Assembly: GCA_018806985.1 (NCBI GenBank)
Contig: JADANN010000380.1
Location: 64,501 to 128,500 of the forward strand
DNA: 64,000 nt
From: Angiostrongylus vasorum
Lineage: Eukaryota > Nematoda > Chromadorea > Rhabditida > Metastrongylidae
Reading direction: 5' to 3'
Below are positions 35,321 to 45,794 of this stretch, piece after piece. The notes beneath the pieces were generated by a model that worked only from the letters and a program-made list of their open reading frames with translations, had not been told where the DNA came from and searched no databases. Every line of letters begins with the position of its first letter. The first letter of the stretch is position 1. Made by a program: the position numbers and the translations under genes.

Positions 35321-35558
35321 TAAAAAATCACTTAGCAAAGCACTTACAGGCATAAGCACAACGAAGTGGTGAACGAAAATAGCGTACCTTCAGAAATGAC
35401 AACGCTAACTTGGCAATATGCTCGATCTAACGAGAAAAAATGAAAAAAAAACGAACGATGACTCAGAGATTGGTTTCAAAATGAAACAAAACTGGTGACA
35501 GGACTTGAAGAGCAACTCTTTTACCAGCACCATTCGTCTTAGGTTGGGTAATTCTTAC

Positions 35559-35638
35559 TTTGGCAATTGATTTAATAAAGTGCATCGAAAATGGCATCGA
35601 TGACTTCAGCCACTTTTCTCGCAATTGTAAGCGTTGAA
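35559..35638 (-). CDS. Candidate internal exon, unknown
   Basis: Bounded by acceptor GCTTGTTCAG and donor GCCAAA/GTAAGA. One frame is open throughout (QRLQLREKWLKSSMPFSMHF, IKSIAK). A second frame (STLTIARKVAEVIDAIFDAL) looks even more like a helix but stops before the donor. No neighbours in matching phase found. Confidence 0.25.
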
Positions 35639-36104
35639 CTGAACAAGCTCTATGTGTAGACATATGTTCTGTAATGTAAAATAACATAAATACGAATCAA
35701 TAAATCACATCATCCTCGGCTAACTGCTATCACTGCCTACGCAGGAATCCCTGTCGTCGTGAGAGAATAAATTTTGCGAACCACCAGACTCACAAATTCA
35801 TAAAGGCCGTCGGCCTCAATTGTTTACCTCCATATCGTGGTTGGTTTACTTTCCAGGCAGTCGAAGTGCTGTCTGTGTACAACCGGGATTAATTACCAAG
35901 TAAGGTCTCAAAAGCCTAAGATGACTTTGCCATTTCTATCTGGAAGCTCACCTAGGAGCGAACCTCTAAAAAAACCGCCGCTGCCTTAGACTAAACTTTT
36001 TATCAAAGTTTTCAAGCTTTATTTCGATCAACGAGATGCGCTTATCTCCTGGTACGCTGAAGAGGTTGGAATCACAAAGCACCCCACTTCCCTATAATCC
36101 ATAG

Positions 36105-36393
36105 AAGGATCAAAGGATAAAACTCTCGACGTTGATCAATCCCTGAGGGATGCGCCATCCATCCTACTTCATTAAGTATCGTTGAAAGTGATTAAATGCA
36201 AATCTGGCCCTTTACAGTGACCCGCGGTGTCCTCCCGATGCATCGAGCCAGTGCTGCTATCCTCCCAGACAAACAAGTTTGGTACCAATTTGCCGACCCC
36301 AGAGGGATAGAGGGCTTGGTGGGCCATGAAAGCGGGGGATCGATTCCACGTGCGTGTCGCAGTGGCACCTCCAACCATTGCGCCACGCGCGCA
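36105..36393 (-). repeat. SINE-A copy
   Basis: Full length: tail AAGGATCAAAGGATAAAAC, centre CCGACCCCAGAGGGATAG, head CCATTGCGCCACGCGCGC. Carries a small duplication (GACAAACAAG). Target duplication not clear. Confidence 0.8.
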
Positions 36394-36639
36394 TTTGCAA
36401 CCCATTATGGTTGCTTATTGTCTATATTTGACAGCCCGAGGGAAAATCACGGTCGAGCACTCACAAATCACTCAAGATGCTCATGAGGATAGAAGGCAAT
36501 AGCCTCAGCTTTCACCCGCACCCACATAAGAGCTCGATCACCTTCGTGAAAGACGGTTGCCGTGAAGTGGTGAGGGCAGCAGGATATGTGACGAAGTGTC
36601 ATTAAAGTATCTAAAGGGGTAATTTTGCACAAAATATGA

Positions 36640-37045
36640 ATTCAAAGATGCGGAGATTTTTGCAAAACCCTGGACAGCAGGTGCCTATGGTAGGGAACGA
36701 ACGCGCTATTGACCTTTCCGGGGAGAAACGCGTTCACCACCACACCATGCGGGTCCTTCGTTTCCACTGTCTCTCAGCTAATTCTATTGATCTTTTGCAA
36801 TCAGCGATCACCCGTCAACGGGATTGATCTGGTGAGCCCAAATCCGAGAGACAGGCGAAACGAAGGACCCGCATGGTGTGTGGTGAACGCGCTACTCCCC
36901 GGAAAGGAGAATAGCGCGTTCGTTCCCCACCGCAGACACCTGCGGTCCAGAGTTTTGCAAATATCTCAGCTTCGTTGAAGTTACATTTCGCAGTACACCC
37001 GGCCATTAAAAAAGAGTAGGCAGTAAATAAGAAAGGTTAAAATTG
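36640..37045. repeat. SINE-C inverted dimer (fold-back)
   Basis: Two SINE-C units head to head. The left unit reads on the minus strand (36645-36790), the right unit on the plus strand (36840-37045), about 85-90 percent alike by eye. Each holds the tRNA-like core, at 36871-36933 in the right unit. The right unit ends in GAGTAGGCAGTAAATAAG. The arms would fold into a hairpin of about 140 bp. Confidence 0.82.
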
Positions 37046-38380
37046 TAAAATTTGAATTATATATGTATGGTATATGCGTTCACTTGATGTATGTATGTAC
37101 ATATTTTGATTTGTTTATAGACATATTAATGAGCTATAGCAATTATTAATAATGCCAATGCTAGATGAAGTTCGGTTTCTCAACAGTTTTAGTTCACAAT
37201 GTGAAAGTTAGACGAAATTACGACTGCTACAAGAAGGATTGTCATCGCGAAAATAGATACTTCCAAATGGACAATCGATTAAGACCCGTAGGTGGGCGGC
37301 GCTAAGTGAACTTATTTCAATCGTGCATTATTCAGCTGAGGTCTCTCTGAAGAATAGAACAGAAGAACAACATAGTGGGAACTTTTGTCAACATCGGGTG
37401 TTGTCATGACTGAATTAGTGTGATGGTATCAATCCGCATACATGCAAATATGCCCATGAGGAAAGAAGATAATAGCGCAAGATGAGTGAAGACAAGATAC
37501 GAAGGAGTATTACTCTTTGAATACTGAAGCTAATACATCAAACGGATAGAATACGGTTTCCATTACAGTATTAACCTCTCCTACTTGCCCCTATGGGGCG
37601 ATCCACGCAGCCACACGAGTAGCTAACCCAAAATGCCTTACATGTGAAACGAAAATTAAAGATATGCTCGGCTAAGTGGTGGATAAAAAAAGAAAGGTAG
37701 CCAGATAGAATGTAGAGTAAGAAAATGTAAGTAATGAAGGCAAACAAAATGATTCGTATAAAAACTGTTACTGCTAAGCTGTTACCGAGCAACACAGCTG
37801 TCATCATATGTTAGCTCAAATAAAGATTTTTAAAAAAAACAAAAATATTATTACATCATTAATATTAAATAAGTGAGGATAAAGATATATTAGATAGGAT
37901 ACATTAATATTATGTGAGAAAGGATAAGGACAAGAATATAATATAACAAAGAAAGAACGTTAACATAAGACGTCTCACAAACTTCAGCTACAGGTGGGAA
38001 GGTGGTCAGTTCATTTTTTCCCCGAGAATTCAATAACACAGCACATAGACAAAGTCGCAACGCACGATGTGAATCATTGCTTCGTGAAGCTAAACCGAAT
38101 GAACAAGTGATATCTCAAACAAAGAAATGAATTATTGGCCTGGTGAACCATTCACTAAAAAAACATAACCCTGCTTGTTGTTTTTCTATCCTAAGTAAAT
38201 TCTAAGAAAAGCTAGATCGCAGAACTTCAACAAAGTAGAGTAAAATTTGTTGGTTCGGAGCACGCGTATGGTGACCGCTAATGAACAATGGAAAGAACGT
38301 GATGATGTGGAATTTATGTTAATGAAGCGCTGAGAGATGGGATAACGGTCCGCAGAAATAGTGAAGAATGGATCACCGAG
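37046..38380. other. AT-rich, one hydrophobic ORF
   Basis: Minus-strand frame 37571-37807 (MMTAVLLGNSLAVTVFIRII, then a second hydrophobic run ITYIFLLYILSGYLSFF) could make a two-span membrane peptide. AT-rich sequence yields such frames by chance and no splice or homology evidence supports it. Nothing else seen. Confidence 0.25.
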
Positions 38381-38551
38381 TCAATTCGAGTCTAGCAGAA
38401 GAAGATTAGACAGACAGAAACGGAGATAGCTTCCATTAACACACTGACACGTAATGCAATCGTGCCGCGGCTCGCTTGAATTGCAAATTCGTAGAGGATC
38501 TGGCAGAAGCACAAGAAACGCAATGAAAATCGAAACTGAGGCAACTGACAT
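38381..38551 (-). CDS. Candidate secreted mini-protein, pacifastin/VWC-like Cys motif
   Basis: A 56-residue frame starting at ATG 38551. Residues 1-22 look like a signal peptide (MSVASVSIFIAFLVLLPDP). The mature part has C23, then HDCITCQCVNG (C32, C35, C37) and C46. The spacing C-x8-C-x2-C-x-C-x2-G-x5-C follows the start of pacifastin-type protease inhibitors and related VWC motifs, which need a further cysteine shortly after. Here it is leucine, so the exon may really end earlier and splice on, or the gene is decayed. Signal plus cysteine spacing is what I see. The family is inference. Confidence 0.42.
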   Translation of the reverse strand: MSVASVSIFIAFLVLLPDPLRICNSSEPRHDCITCQCVNGSYLRFCLSNLLLLDSN

Positions 38552-38639
38552 TAAATAATAAAGCGAAGCACTTCAAAGCCATTCCTTTGATAATTTGAAG
38601 CTCAGGAATCAAGGCGCCAATATGTGTATACGGAAACAA

Positions 38640-38789
38640 ACAAGTCAGGTGAACATAGACCACAAAGCATTGGCAGGCGAGTACGTGCACTTCTGTGGCA
38701 TGGGCAAACTAAAGGACATGATGTACAGAATTATTGCTGCTAAAAAACCGAAAGGGTACAATAATGCTGACGAAAAGAGTAACGCGTGA
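38640..38789 (+). CDS. Candidate last exon, unknown
   Basis: Frame TSQVNIDHKALAGEYVHFCG, then MGKLKDMMYRIIAAKKPKGY and a charged end NNADEKSNA, TGA. Protein-like, but the possible acceptors (AAGTCAG or GCTCAG) lack a pyrimidine tract. No domain recognised. Confidence 0.28.
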   Translation, partial: TSQVNIDHKALAGEYVHFCGMGKLKDMMYRIIAAKKPKGYNNADEKSNA

Positions 38790-39345
38790 ATGTAAATGTT
38801 GGCAACAAAACGGATTCCGACAAGTAATCTCTTGCGTGATATTTGAACAAAACTGGTATACTATGCCATAAATTTTATCCTGCGACCTATGGATTTCAAT
38901 GAAAACTTTATTATGACCTATTGTCGAAGTTGTACAGTATACTAGAACACAAGAGCTTATTACTAGTCGACTATAAAATCATGTTGTGCACCGGAATCAA
39001 AAAGTTCGCTCCAAGGACTACCTCACAATTGAGCTGGGAACACTTGCACACACAGAAAGTTGTCGGAGCCTAACTAGTAGACTCTGCCATTCTCAGTGAA
39101 GAGCAGGAGCAATTTCCTTGAAAGAGCTTCATTGTTTAAACAAATTTTTGTATATTAAGATATAACAAATTGCTTTATACATGCATTTGAATTAGTGAAA
39201 AATTGTCGAGCATGCATGTGAACGCACTAGCACTGCCAAACAAAATTCACCTGACTCTTCAATTGAGACAAAAGTGGACAGCAAAATGCATTCATAGGAA
39301 GGAATATAGTACGTTTTTATGAAACGTTCTTTCAGTTTTCTTTAC

Positions 39346-39680
39346 ATTAATCATCTTCATATCTACGATGCAGATACCACCACTTCGGGCTTTCGATTTC
39401 TTTTCTTCGCATTCATTGTCCACAAAGTTTTTCGAAGGCGGGTTTAGCTTCTTCTTGAGGATTGCTATATTTTTTATGAATGCCGTTATATGCTGCTCGA
39501 CCACGTTTTTCCTCAAGTGCTAGGATAGCCATGCTAGAGCGCGTCAGGATTCAATTTGAGAAAGTACGTTGGATGAAAACAAGTCTGGTACCAATTTACC
39601 GTGGTGAGCCTGAAGAAGTATCGAAACAGCGCGCACTGGTGGTGACGAACAGCACCACTGTTACGCCGCTACCTCCTCCC
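39346..39680 (-). repeat. SINE-B copy, diverged
   Basis: TTTTCTTCGCATTCATTGTC, CACAAAGTTTTTCGAAGGC, CTTCTTGAGGATTGC, CCGTTATATGCTGCTCGACC, and head-side CACCACTGTTACGCCGC. Confidence 0.65.
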
Positions 39681-39864
39681 TAGTAGATGGTGCCATAGCT
39701 TTTTTTTCCTAAGGTTTCAGAAAGAACGCTACGCTGAAATAAACTGGTTCTCATTGCTTCCATAATTTTTAGCTCGACTTTTAGTTCTTTATTGTATCAT
39801 TCAGTACAAATGTAGTTCCAATTCCGCATCCGACGACAACAAGTATTTCACCTGTCCGATTTCG

Positions 39865-40030
39865 GAAATTTGTTGCCAGGTTCGTCTTGATAGATGAAAA
39901 ACTGTAGCGATATATCGGTAGGCTATCAGGAGTAGTTGCAAACGTCAAATATGTATTGAGTCACTTCTGCGTTACTTACTGAAGGCGAATGTATGCATCC
40001 CCCCGCGCCAAGAGATTTATCCTTTTATCA
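39865..40030 (+). repeat. SINE-A 3' half
   Basis: GGAAATTTGTTGCCAGGTTC, CGATATATCGGTAGGCTATC, AATATGTATTGAGTCAC, ending AAGAGATTTATCCTTTTATC, the family tail. The tRNA-like head is missing. Confidence 0.6.
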
Positions 40031-40226
40031 ATGGTGACTCTCCTTTCATCCCCCCAAAGGTCTCCGTTGAATGAGGTTGTCCATGGGTGTCGAATTTTTG
40101 ATATACAGTGCTGTGTCCAACTGATTTTCTTGATCTAAGAAATACAGATTTTTCTGTCTGTAAGTTCATCTTCACCTTCCAAAACTGATCCGAGCGGTTT
40201 ACATGTGGGCATATTCTCGCGAAAAA
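40017..40226 (-). CDS. Candidate last exon ending in a SINE tail
   Basis: After acceptor TCTATTTTTTATAG the frame is open for 69 codons in phase 0: FFARICPHVNRSDQFWKVKM, NLQTEKSVFLRSRKSVGHST, then VYQKFDTHGQPHSTETF..., ending SPLIKG and TAA. The last few codons and the stop lie in the antisense of the SINE-A tail. A basic then serine/threonine-rich tail would suit the end of a receptor or channel. A second frame is open for about 30 codons after the same acceptor, so the frame is not certain. Confidence 0.38.
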   Translation of the reverse strand, partial: FFARICPHVNRSDQFWKVKMNLQTEKSVFLRSRKSVGHSTVYQKFDTHGQPHSTETFGGMKGESPLIKG

Positions 40227-40524
40227 CTATAAAAAATAGAGACAATCGTAATATTATGCTATTAATGCTCTCTTGAAATATTAGGTGATATAGAGCAGAT
40301 CTTGCTCGCAACAGGAACAAATGACGACCATACTTGTGTTCGATCAAGGTTTGCTAGTGATTCAAAAGATTATGATGATAATGGGGGCCTTGATTTACTA
40401 CGCTGTAGTTGACGAGGTAGACAAGATTATAGCACGTCTTTTTTCCTTATCTTGTCATTTACATGTATTGCTGTTCTAAACTAATCCAAAAATACCACCC
40501 AGTTTTTTTTAAACGACCCACCTT

Positions 40525-40872
40525 TCACATCAACTGTGCGGATGCCAACACTTCCCTCATATTGGATTCGTTTCATCGCATCCATCATCCCATAACGGCC
40601 TTGCAGCTTTTTACACGTGGGTTCGGCTGCTGCTTGAGGGTTTTCCTTTTATCTTGAATGCCGATGAATGCTAGTCGAGTCGATTCTTCTTGGAGTGCTG
40701 TAATAGCCAGGCTAGAGCATTTCCACTTGTATTGCAGACAGTGAAGTTTTCCAGACAACTCCGATACCAATTTCCCTGCCCCGTAGAGAAGAGATGCTTG
40801 GTGAGCCCGGTGCTGGATCGGACCAGAATTGTGCTCGTGTTTATCGTCATCACTATCACTGTGATAACATTC
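40525..40872 (-). repeat. SINE-B copy
   Basis: CATCAACTGTGCGGATGCC, TTGGATTCGTTTCATCGC, GGTTCGGCTGCTGCTTGAG, GCTAGTCGAGTCGATTC, the shared central block CCCTGCCCCGTAGAGAAGAG, and head-side ATCACTATCACTGTG. Confidence 0.74.
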
Positions 40873-41402
40873 CGCTATGAACATTTGCCACTATTTCAAA
40901 CCTTAAGTTAGGTCCACGACATAAAATTCTCTAACGATGTTCAAGTGAACCACTGAGGAGCCCAGCCACATCGAAACTCCCTAAACGTCTTAAATAAGAG
41001 CGGTTAGATTTATGCTCTGTTAATATTATACTGATTTCGTCTTTAAATGATTTAAATCGCCATTTTTCCTAGAGTAGTTCCAATTGTTAGGCAGATAATC
41101 TCTTTTCGAGGCAGATGGTTCTGCGATGTGTGGTGGTGACTAAGAAGATCCTAGTAGAACTATCTTATGCATCTAGAGATGATCCGACCTCAATGGATTA
41201 CAGCTGAATAAATAGAAGCGCTTCTGCCGGCCCATGTTTAGTCGGTCCATTCATTTTTTACTAAAATGATTCGGAAAGTTGTAATTATACTGAGCGTCAA
41301 AATTATACCGACATTACACTTATTTTTAAAAAATTTAAGCCTATGTAAGTTCTTTTTAAAGATCCCTTAAAAGAAGATTAAAGGGATTCGAAGGACTAAT
41401 AT

Positions 41403-41913
41403 TTAGAGGGCGAAGGAAAGAATGCAATAAATCAAAAAGGTTATTATGGAACGGAAGTGGTGTGTTGCGCATTTGGGGTTCATCAGTTCCTATGCAGTTC
41501 GAAACAGAAAACTCAATAACGGATAAATTCCTTGGAATAACTCTATTTACCTGCAGCTTTTGATAACAATGTGGTAACACAAAGTGTGCTGTCTGCAGAA
41601 ATTGTGCTGGATAATGCAATTCATAAGTGAAGCCTGCTTGAGCGTGACAGCAAATGGAGTGGAAAGATGGATTGAAGACGCGGACAAAAAAAATATTTTC
41701 GTGAGATCTCTTATCTCAAGCCATTAGATTTTATCTTCAAATCAATTGAACTAGAGAAAACAAAGCACTGAGCACCACGATGAATTGTAGTCTACACTAC
41801 TAAAAAAATTGCTGGACTTTCTCTGACCAGATTTTCACCGTAAGTTCTGCAGCAGACAGCTTTGGATTCGACCATTTTTGGATGAAAAACAAAGTTTTCT
41901 TGATAATGAGATA
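41403..41913 (-). CDS. Candidate three-exon gene, hydrophobic C-terminus
   Basis: Three exons whose phases fit. Exon 41913-41839: acceptor TTCATTTGCAG, SHYQENFVFHPKMVESKAVC..., donor TTACG/GTGAAA. Exon 41633-41551: acceptor CTCAAGCAG, GFTYELHYPAQFLQTAHFVL, PHCYQKLQ, donor CTGCAG/GTAAAT. Exon 41489-41403: acceptor ACTGCATAG, ELMNPKCATHHFRS, then the hydrophobic end IITFLIYCILSFAL and TAA. Five cysteines precede a terminal hydrophobic segment, which could be a membrane anchor or a GPI signal. Upstream, the open frame continues to an ATG at 41974, so the true first exon is uncertain. No family recognised. Confidence 0.42.
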
Positions 41914-42164
41914 CTGCAAATGAATATTTTTGCATAGTACCATTCATTGCCCAGTGACTTGACATAACACTCATTAGCTTTTGATTGGTCTATGATGCAT
42001 GTCAGAATTGTCAAGCTGGTCGTATTCCCCTTGAGAGATATGAAGATAATGATGTTTTTTCGACCAAGGTTCTTGGATCTGCATATACAATGTCATTTCT
42101 ATTATGGATCATAGACGTTAGCCAGAACCTCTGGCTTTCTTCGTCATTATTTGCGCAAACGGTT

Positions 42165-42455
42165 CAAACGATAAATGATAAAGCTTCCTACGTTGGTCAA
42201 GCCCTGAGTTATATGCCATGCATCCACTTCATCTAGCATCGTTAGAGGCGATTGGAGGCAAATCTGGCCTTTACAATAACTTGCCATGACTACCGGTGTA
42301 TTAAGTCAGTGCCGCTATCCTACCAGAGAGGTCTGGCATCAATTAGCTGAACCCGGAAAGATGGAAGCCTTCATGAGCTCTGCACTCCTGAACGTGCCAA
42401 AGAGAACGTGTGTATTGCACGGTGCCTCTAACCAGGACGTTACACGCAAGCCTGC
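42165..42455 (-). repeat. SINE-A copy, diverged
   Basis: GATAAATGATAAAGCTTCC, CTGGCCTTTACAATAACTTG, CCAGAGAGGTCTGGCATC, and head-side GTGCCTCTAACCAGGACG. Confidence 0.68.
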
Positions 42456-42799
42456 GTTAACGGAATGCTTTTAAAATCATCAATATTGATTGCAATTCCA
42501 CTTTTTTCACACAATACTCAATTTTCAGAGGCGTAATTAAGGTAGAAAGAACCACGTAGTTAAGGAAGCAACTGCTGGGTGTGGATAGCTCACTCTTGTG
42601 TTGCCCGCTGTATTAGCAAGCATCCTTAATCAGTCATCGTTCTCCAGCTGAACTGAGGAACTAATATGTTCATCACATTGATCCTTTAATTTAAATATAT
42701 GTAGCTGAAACATTATGAGACGTTTATTTGGCAACATAAAGAAGAAATCCATTTTTTAATAACTGTCTTCTTCTTAGATTCCATTGAATATCTCGCCTC

Positions 42800-43160
42800 A
42801 CACAAAAAGTCGGCAAGCTTTTTACCTCTTGGTTAACGCTGAATGTTAAGCCTGCTATGGTAGCGAGGAGGTCACCACCAAAGCAAAGATTCCGCAGCTG
42901 TCAGACTTTCATTCCCGTGTTATCCATTTCCGATTCTCTCACGACTTTCTTGAGGATCTGAACAATTATTTTTGACCAGATCCTACCACATCGTTAACTC
43001 CCTCTCATATTGCCAATATCACTTTCGTTAGAGAATGGTGAAAGTCTAATTGTGACGCTGTAGCAACTCGTGCATCATTCTGTACACTTAGTGGCTACGA
43101 CCCATTCGTCTGAACCTCGCTGACTAGTTCTGTCATGTCACTGAGCCCTTCCTGAGTCTG
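42800..43160 (-). mobile_element. RTE-type LINE fragment (RTE-4)
   Basis: Minus-strand translation gives fragments of the RT palm: SEMDNTGMKV and LRNLCFGGDLLATIAGL, matching the ExDxMGVKV...LRFADDI region of the other RTE copies, with the active site changed to FGGD. Short and old. Confidence 0.55.
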
Positions 43161-43216
43161 TTAAGTTGAGGCAAAGCTGTCTCCTTTATTATTACAAAAT
43201 TTCTCTGAGTATTTTC

Positions 43217-43598
43217 ATGACTTCGAAGTGGTCCTACACTGGACTTTTTATTGGAGTGCTGCTCGTTCTAAACTTTGAGTCAAGTATTCTTGTAAAACAT
43301 ACGACGTGTCTACAGGAGAGTAGTTGCGAATTCATGCAGATCTTGCGTCATGTACTACACTAGGAACCTTTCTACTCTCTGGATATTTTTTTCGAAAGAT
43401 AGTAAGTAAAAAAATAAAAAACTATGGCGTTAGTGAAAAAGTTGATACGTTCTACAGATATTCGGCTATGGATTCTCACGGGGGGAAAGAAGTGAGGTTG
43501 TTTACGATGAACACAACTTCACCGACAAGACAAAACGTAACGTAGCACTTCAAAGAGAATGCGGAAGAGACGCCATATTTATCTTTCATCCTTTTTAG
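43217..43598 (+). CDS. Candidate two-exon secreted protein
   Basis: Exon 43217-43351 starts MTSKWSYTGLFIGVLLVLNF, a likely signal peptide, then KHTTCLQESSCEFMQILRH, donor CAT/GTACTA. After a 106-bp intron (acceptor GTTCTACAG) exon 43458-43598 reads IFGYGFSRGERSEVVYDEHN..., QRECGRDAIFIFHPF, TAG. Phases match (0/0). Beyond the TAG the same frame goes on for 34 codons with four more cysteines (NGCRSGGCTWKNYRIRSECF). The TAG is also the end of a good acceptor (CCTTTTTAG), so an alternative last exon may start there. A disulfide-rich secreted protein is inferred, family unknown. Confidence 0.42.
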
Positions 43599-43975
43599 GA
43601 CTATGTACACTCAAATGAGAATGGCTGTAGAAGTGGTGGGTGCACCTGGAAAAATTACAGAATCCGTTCTGAATGCTTTTCCGGGTTCAATAATTTTGTC
43701 TAGCACTGCTGTTCATCTTTTCACAAGAAGCTTTTACCGTCCCTTTGTAGAGCTCTCAAAACTTGGATATAAGTTTTCACATAGATCAGGCTATTGCTGC
43801 TCCACGGTTGACTTCCTACTCGAGAGTTTCCTAAGACAACTTTCCCTTCTTACTTGCAGCTGACATTGTCGCGAATTTTGGATGCCGGGTTATATTTTTT
43901 CGTCCATATTGTCAGGAACAGTATTTTCCCAAAAGCAGATTAAACGACCAAAGAATTTCGAGTGGTAGAAGTTGC

Positions 43976-44273
43976 AATCACAATCTTAACCGTTTTATTT
44001 AATGCCTACTCTTTTTAAGGGCAGGGTTTATTGCGAGATATAACTTCAATGGTTCTGAGATATTTGCAAAACTCCGGTCCGCAGGTGTCTCCGGTGCGAA
44101 ACGAACGCGTTATTGTCTTTTCCGGGGAGTAACGCGTTCACCACCACGCGTGTCCTTCGTTTCGCCTGTCTCTCAACTAGTTCTATCGATTTCTGCCATC
44201 ACCAATCACCCGTCAGCGGGTTGATCTAGGGAGCCCAAAGTAGGCAGCAAATAAAACGGTTAAGATTGTGATT
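43976..44273 (-). repeat. SINE-C element with 34-bp terminal inverted repeats
   Basis: Left end AATCACAATCTTAACCGTTT (to 44009) and right end 44240-44273 are inverted repeats of 34 bp with 32 matches. Between them lies a SINE-C unit on the minus strand with the tRNA-like core (CGCGTTCACCACCACGCG). No clear target duplication. Confidence 0.75.
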
Positions 44274-44281
44274 ACAACTAA

Positions 44282-44515
44282 AGCCTCAGCTTAACTGGGT
44301 TCATTGCCGATTTGGGCTCCCCAGAGCAACCCCGCTGATGGGTGATTGCTGATGGCAGAAATCGATGGAACTAGCTGAGAGACAGGCGAAACGAAAGATC
44401 CGCATGGTGTGGTGGTGAACGCGTTACTCCCCGGAAAGCACAATAGCGCGTTCGTTCCCCCACCGCAAACACTTACGGTCCGGAGTTTTGCAAATATCTC
44501 AGCACCATTGAAGTA
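44282..44515 (+). repeat. SINE-C copy, inverted partner
   Basis: Plus-strand unit facing the previous one: GATTTGGGCTCCCCAGAGC, GCATGGTGTGGTGGTGAACG, CCCCGGAAAGCACAATAGCG, GGTCCGGAGTTTTGCAAATA. With its neighbour it forms an inverted dimer like that at 36.6 kb, here with a spacer between the GGGAGCCCAAA and TTTGGGCTCCC junction halves. Confidence 0.8.
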
Positions 44516-44999
44516 GAAGTTGCCTTCGCCACTTTAATTCTGCAGCTTTCTTGGGTTACTCTAAGAAGGACTACTCTGCTCGAAAACGAAGAATTTGCAA
44601 TTTTATGTGAAATTCACGGAAACACTCTTTGGTTTGGCAAATGGATTACATTTACGAATTTCTTGCTGTTGTCATTTTCATCACTTAACTTCCACATCGA
44701 CTGAGTTTCATCTACAATGTTGAGAAAAGAGCTTTTGTTTCTAAGATGCTACGGTTGCTCATTATTTCCAAAATATACACGCGATTTAGGCATCTTCACT
44801 CAGTACGTCCCAGTGTAAAATTTATCAGATGACCACTTAGGGCCAAGTTTAGAGCTTCAGTCGATGTTAATCCTATGCAAGTCATGATGATCAATGTATA
44901 AATATTACGAGTATATAGAAAATGCTTTGATTTCACATTCATACTTGTTCGAGGTTGGTACGAACGGGTGGCACAGTATGGAAGCAGGCATTTCTTTAC

Positions 45000-45143
45000 G
45001 TTGTTAAGGCAATCGATGTTCTTGGCTGCGTTTGTTGACGAACTACACCACATGCACATACTCCTTTCGTTAAATTGTTCAATAAATGGTTATCCTCAAA
45101 TAACATTATTGGCTGGCGATGCTTCACCATCTCTTTACGGTCT
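45000..45143 (-). CDS. Candidate internal exon, unknown
   Basis: Acceptor GACAGCACAG and donor ACAAC/GTAAAG bound 144 bases with one frame open throughout: DRKEMVKHRQPIMLFEDNHL, LNNLTKGVCACGVVRQQTQP, RTSIALT. A second frame (KNIDCLNNVKKCLLPYCATR) is open over part of it. No family recognised. Confidence 0.32.
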
Positions 45144-45794
45144 CTGTGCTGTCATAAGGTCCCCAATAGAAACGACCTATTTTAAAGCGTTGTAAATTGA
45201 AATCATCCTCTTACTACTTATGAACGGCCTCATCATGCCGACACTGTATCGTGCTTGAAACGCTGCCTTATTTTGGATTATTTAAGGATTAACGAAAGGA
45301 AGCCATTCATTTTTTACCGCGTTGTATAGGTCTCTGTACGAGTTGTTATACTAGTGGGTAATTTGTGTATCTCGTTCGGGATAGACATAGGGTTTATTTG
45401 TTTAAGGCGATCCAAAACCTCATTTCTTCCCATTCTCAGTCACTTGATTGCAGCATTTTGGTCGAAATGACGTGTAGGACACAAGCCTTGTATAAACAGG
45501 CACACCCACTTAGGTTTGTCAAAGTGTGTAGGTGAAAAAAAACCAGTGGCTATCTCAGCCAAAATTTATACAACGTGTAATTAGTGGAAGGACTGCAGTG
45601 CTTCAAAAATATTCGGTGAAGCTGACCTAACGGACTATAGGAATAGACTTCAGCTATATATTTAAAATGTTAATATCTGAGATAGTGCTTTTACTTAGAG
45701 ACTCCCATCAATTACAAGTAGGAATAGGCAAACATCAGGCCGCATCCAGATGGAAAGAATCCTGATTTCTCATGTTTCTGCTCATTAATAGTTC
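45144..45794. other. No gene or repeat recognised
   Basis: Nothing supportable. TTTGTTTAAGGCGATCC near 45400 resembles sequence in the 5' flank of the RTE copies (14.2, 20.65 kb) and may be a small remnant. Confidence 0.3.

Noticed and set aside
36105..36393. Target-site duplication for this SINE-A
   Set aside because: Candidate flanks (AATCCATA and AACCCATT) are too weak to call.
36871..36933. Serine tRNA gene
   Set aside because: Anticodon-arm-like hairpin only. The acceptor stem is lacking, position 33 is C instead of U, and the sequence is repeated in inverted pairs.
39000..39100. Plus-strand frame VRSKDYLTIELGTLAHTESC
   Set aside because: Protein-like, but short, with no acceptor or donor in place and no context.
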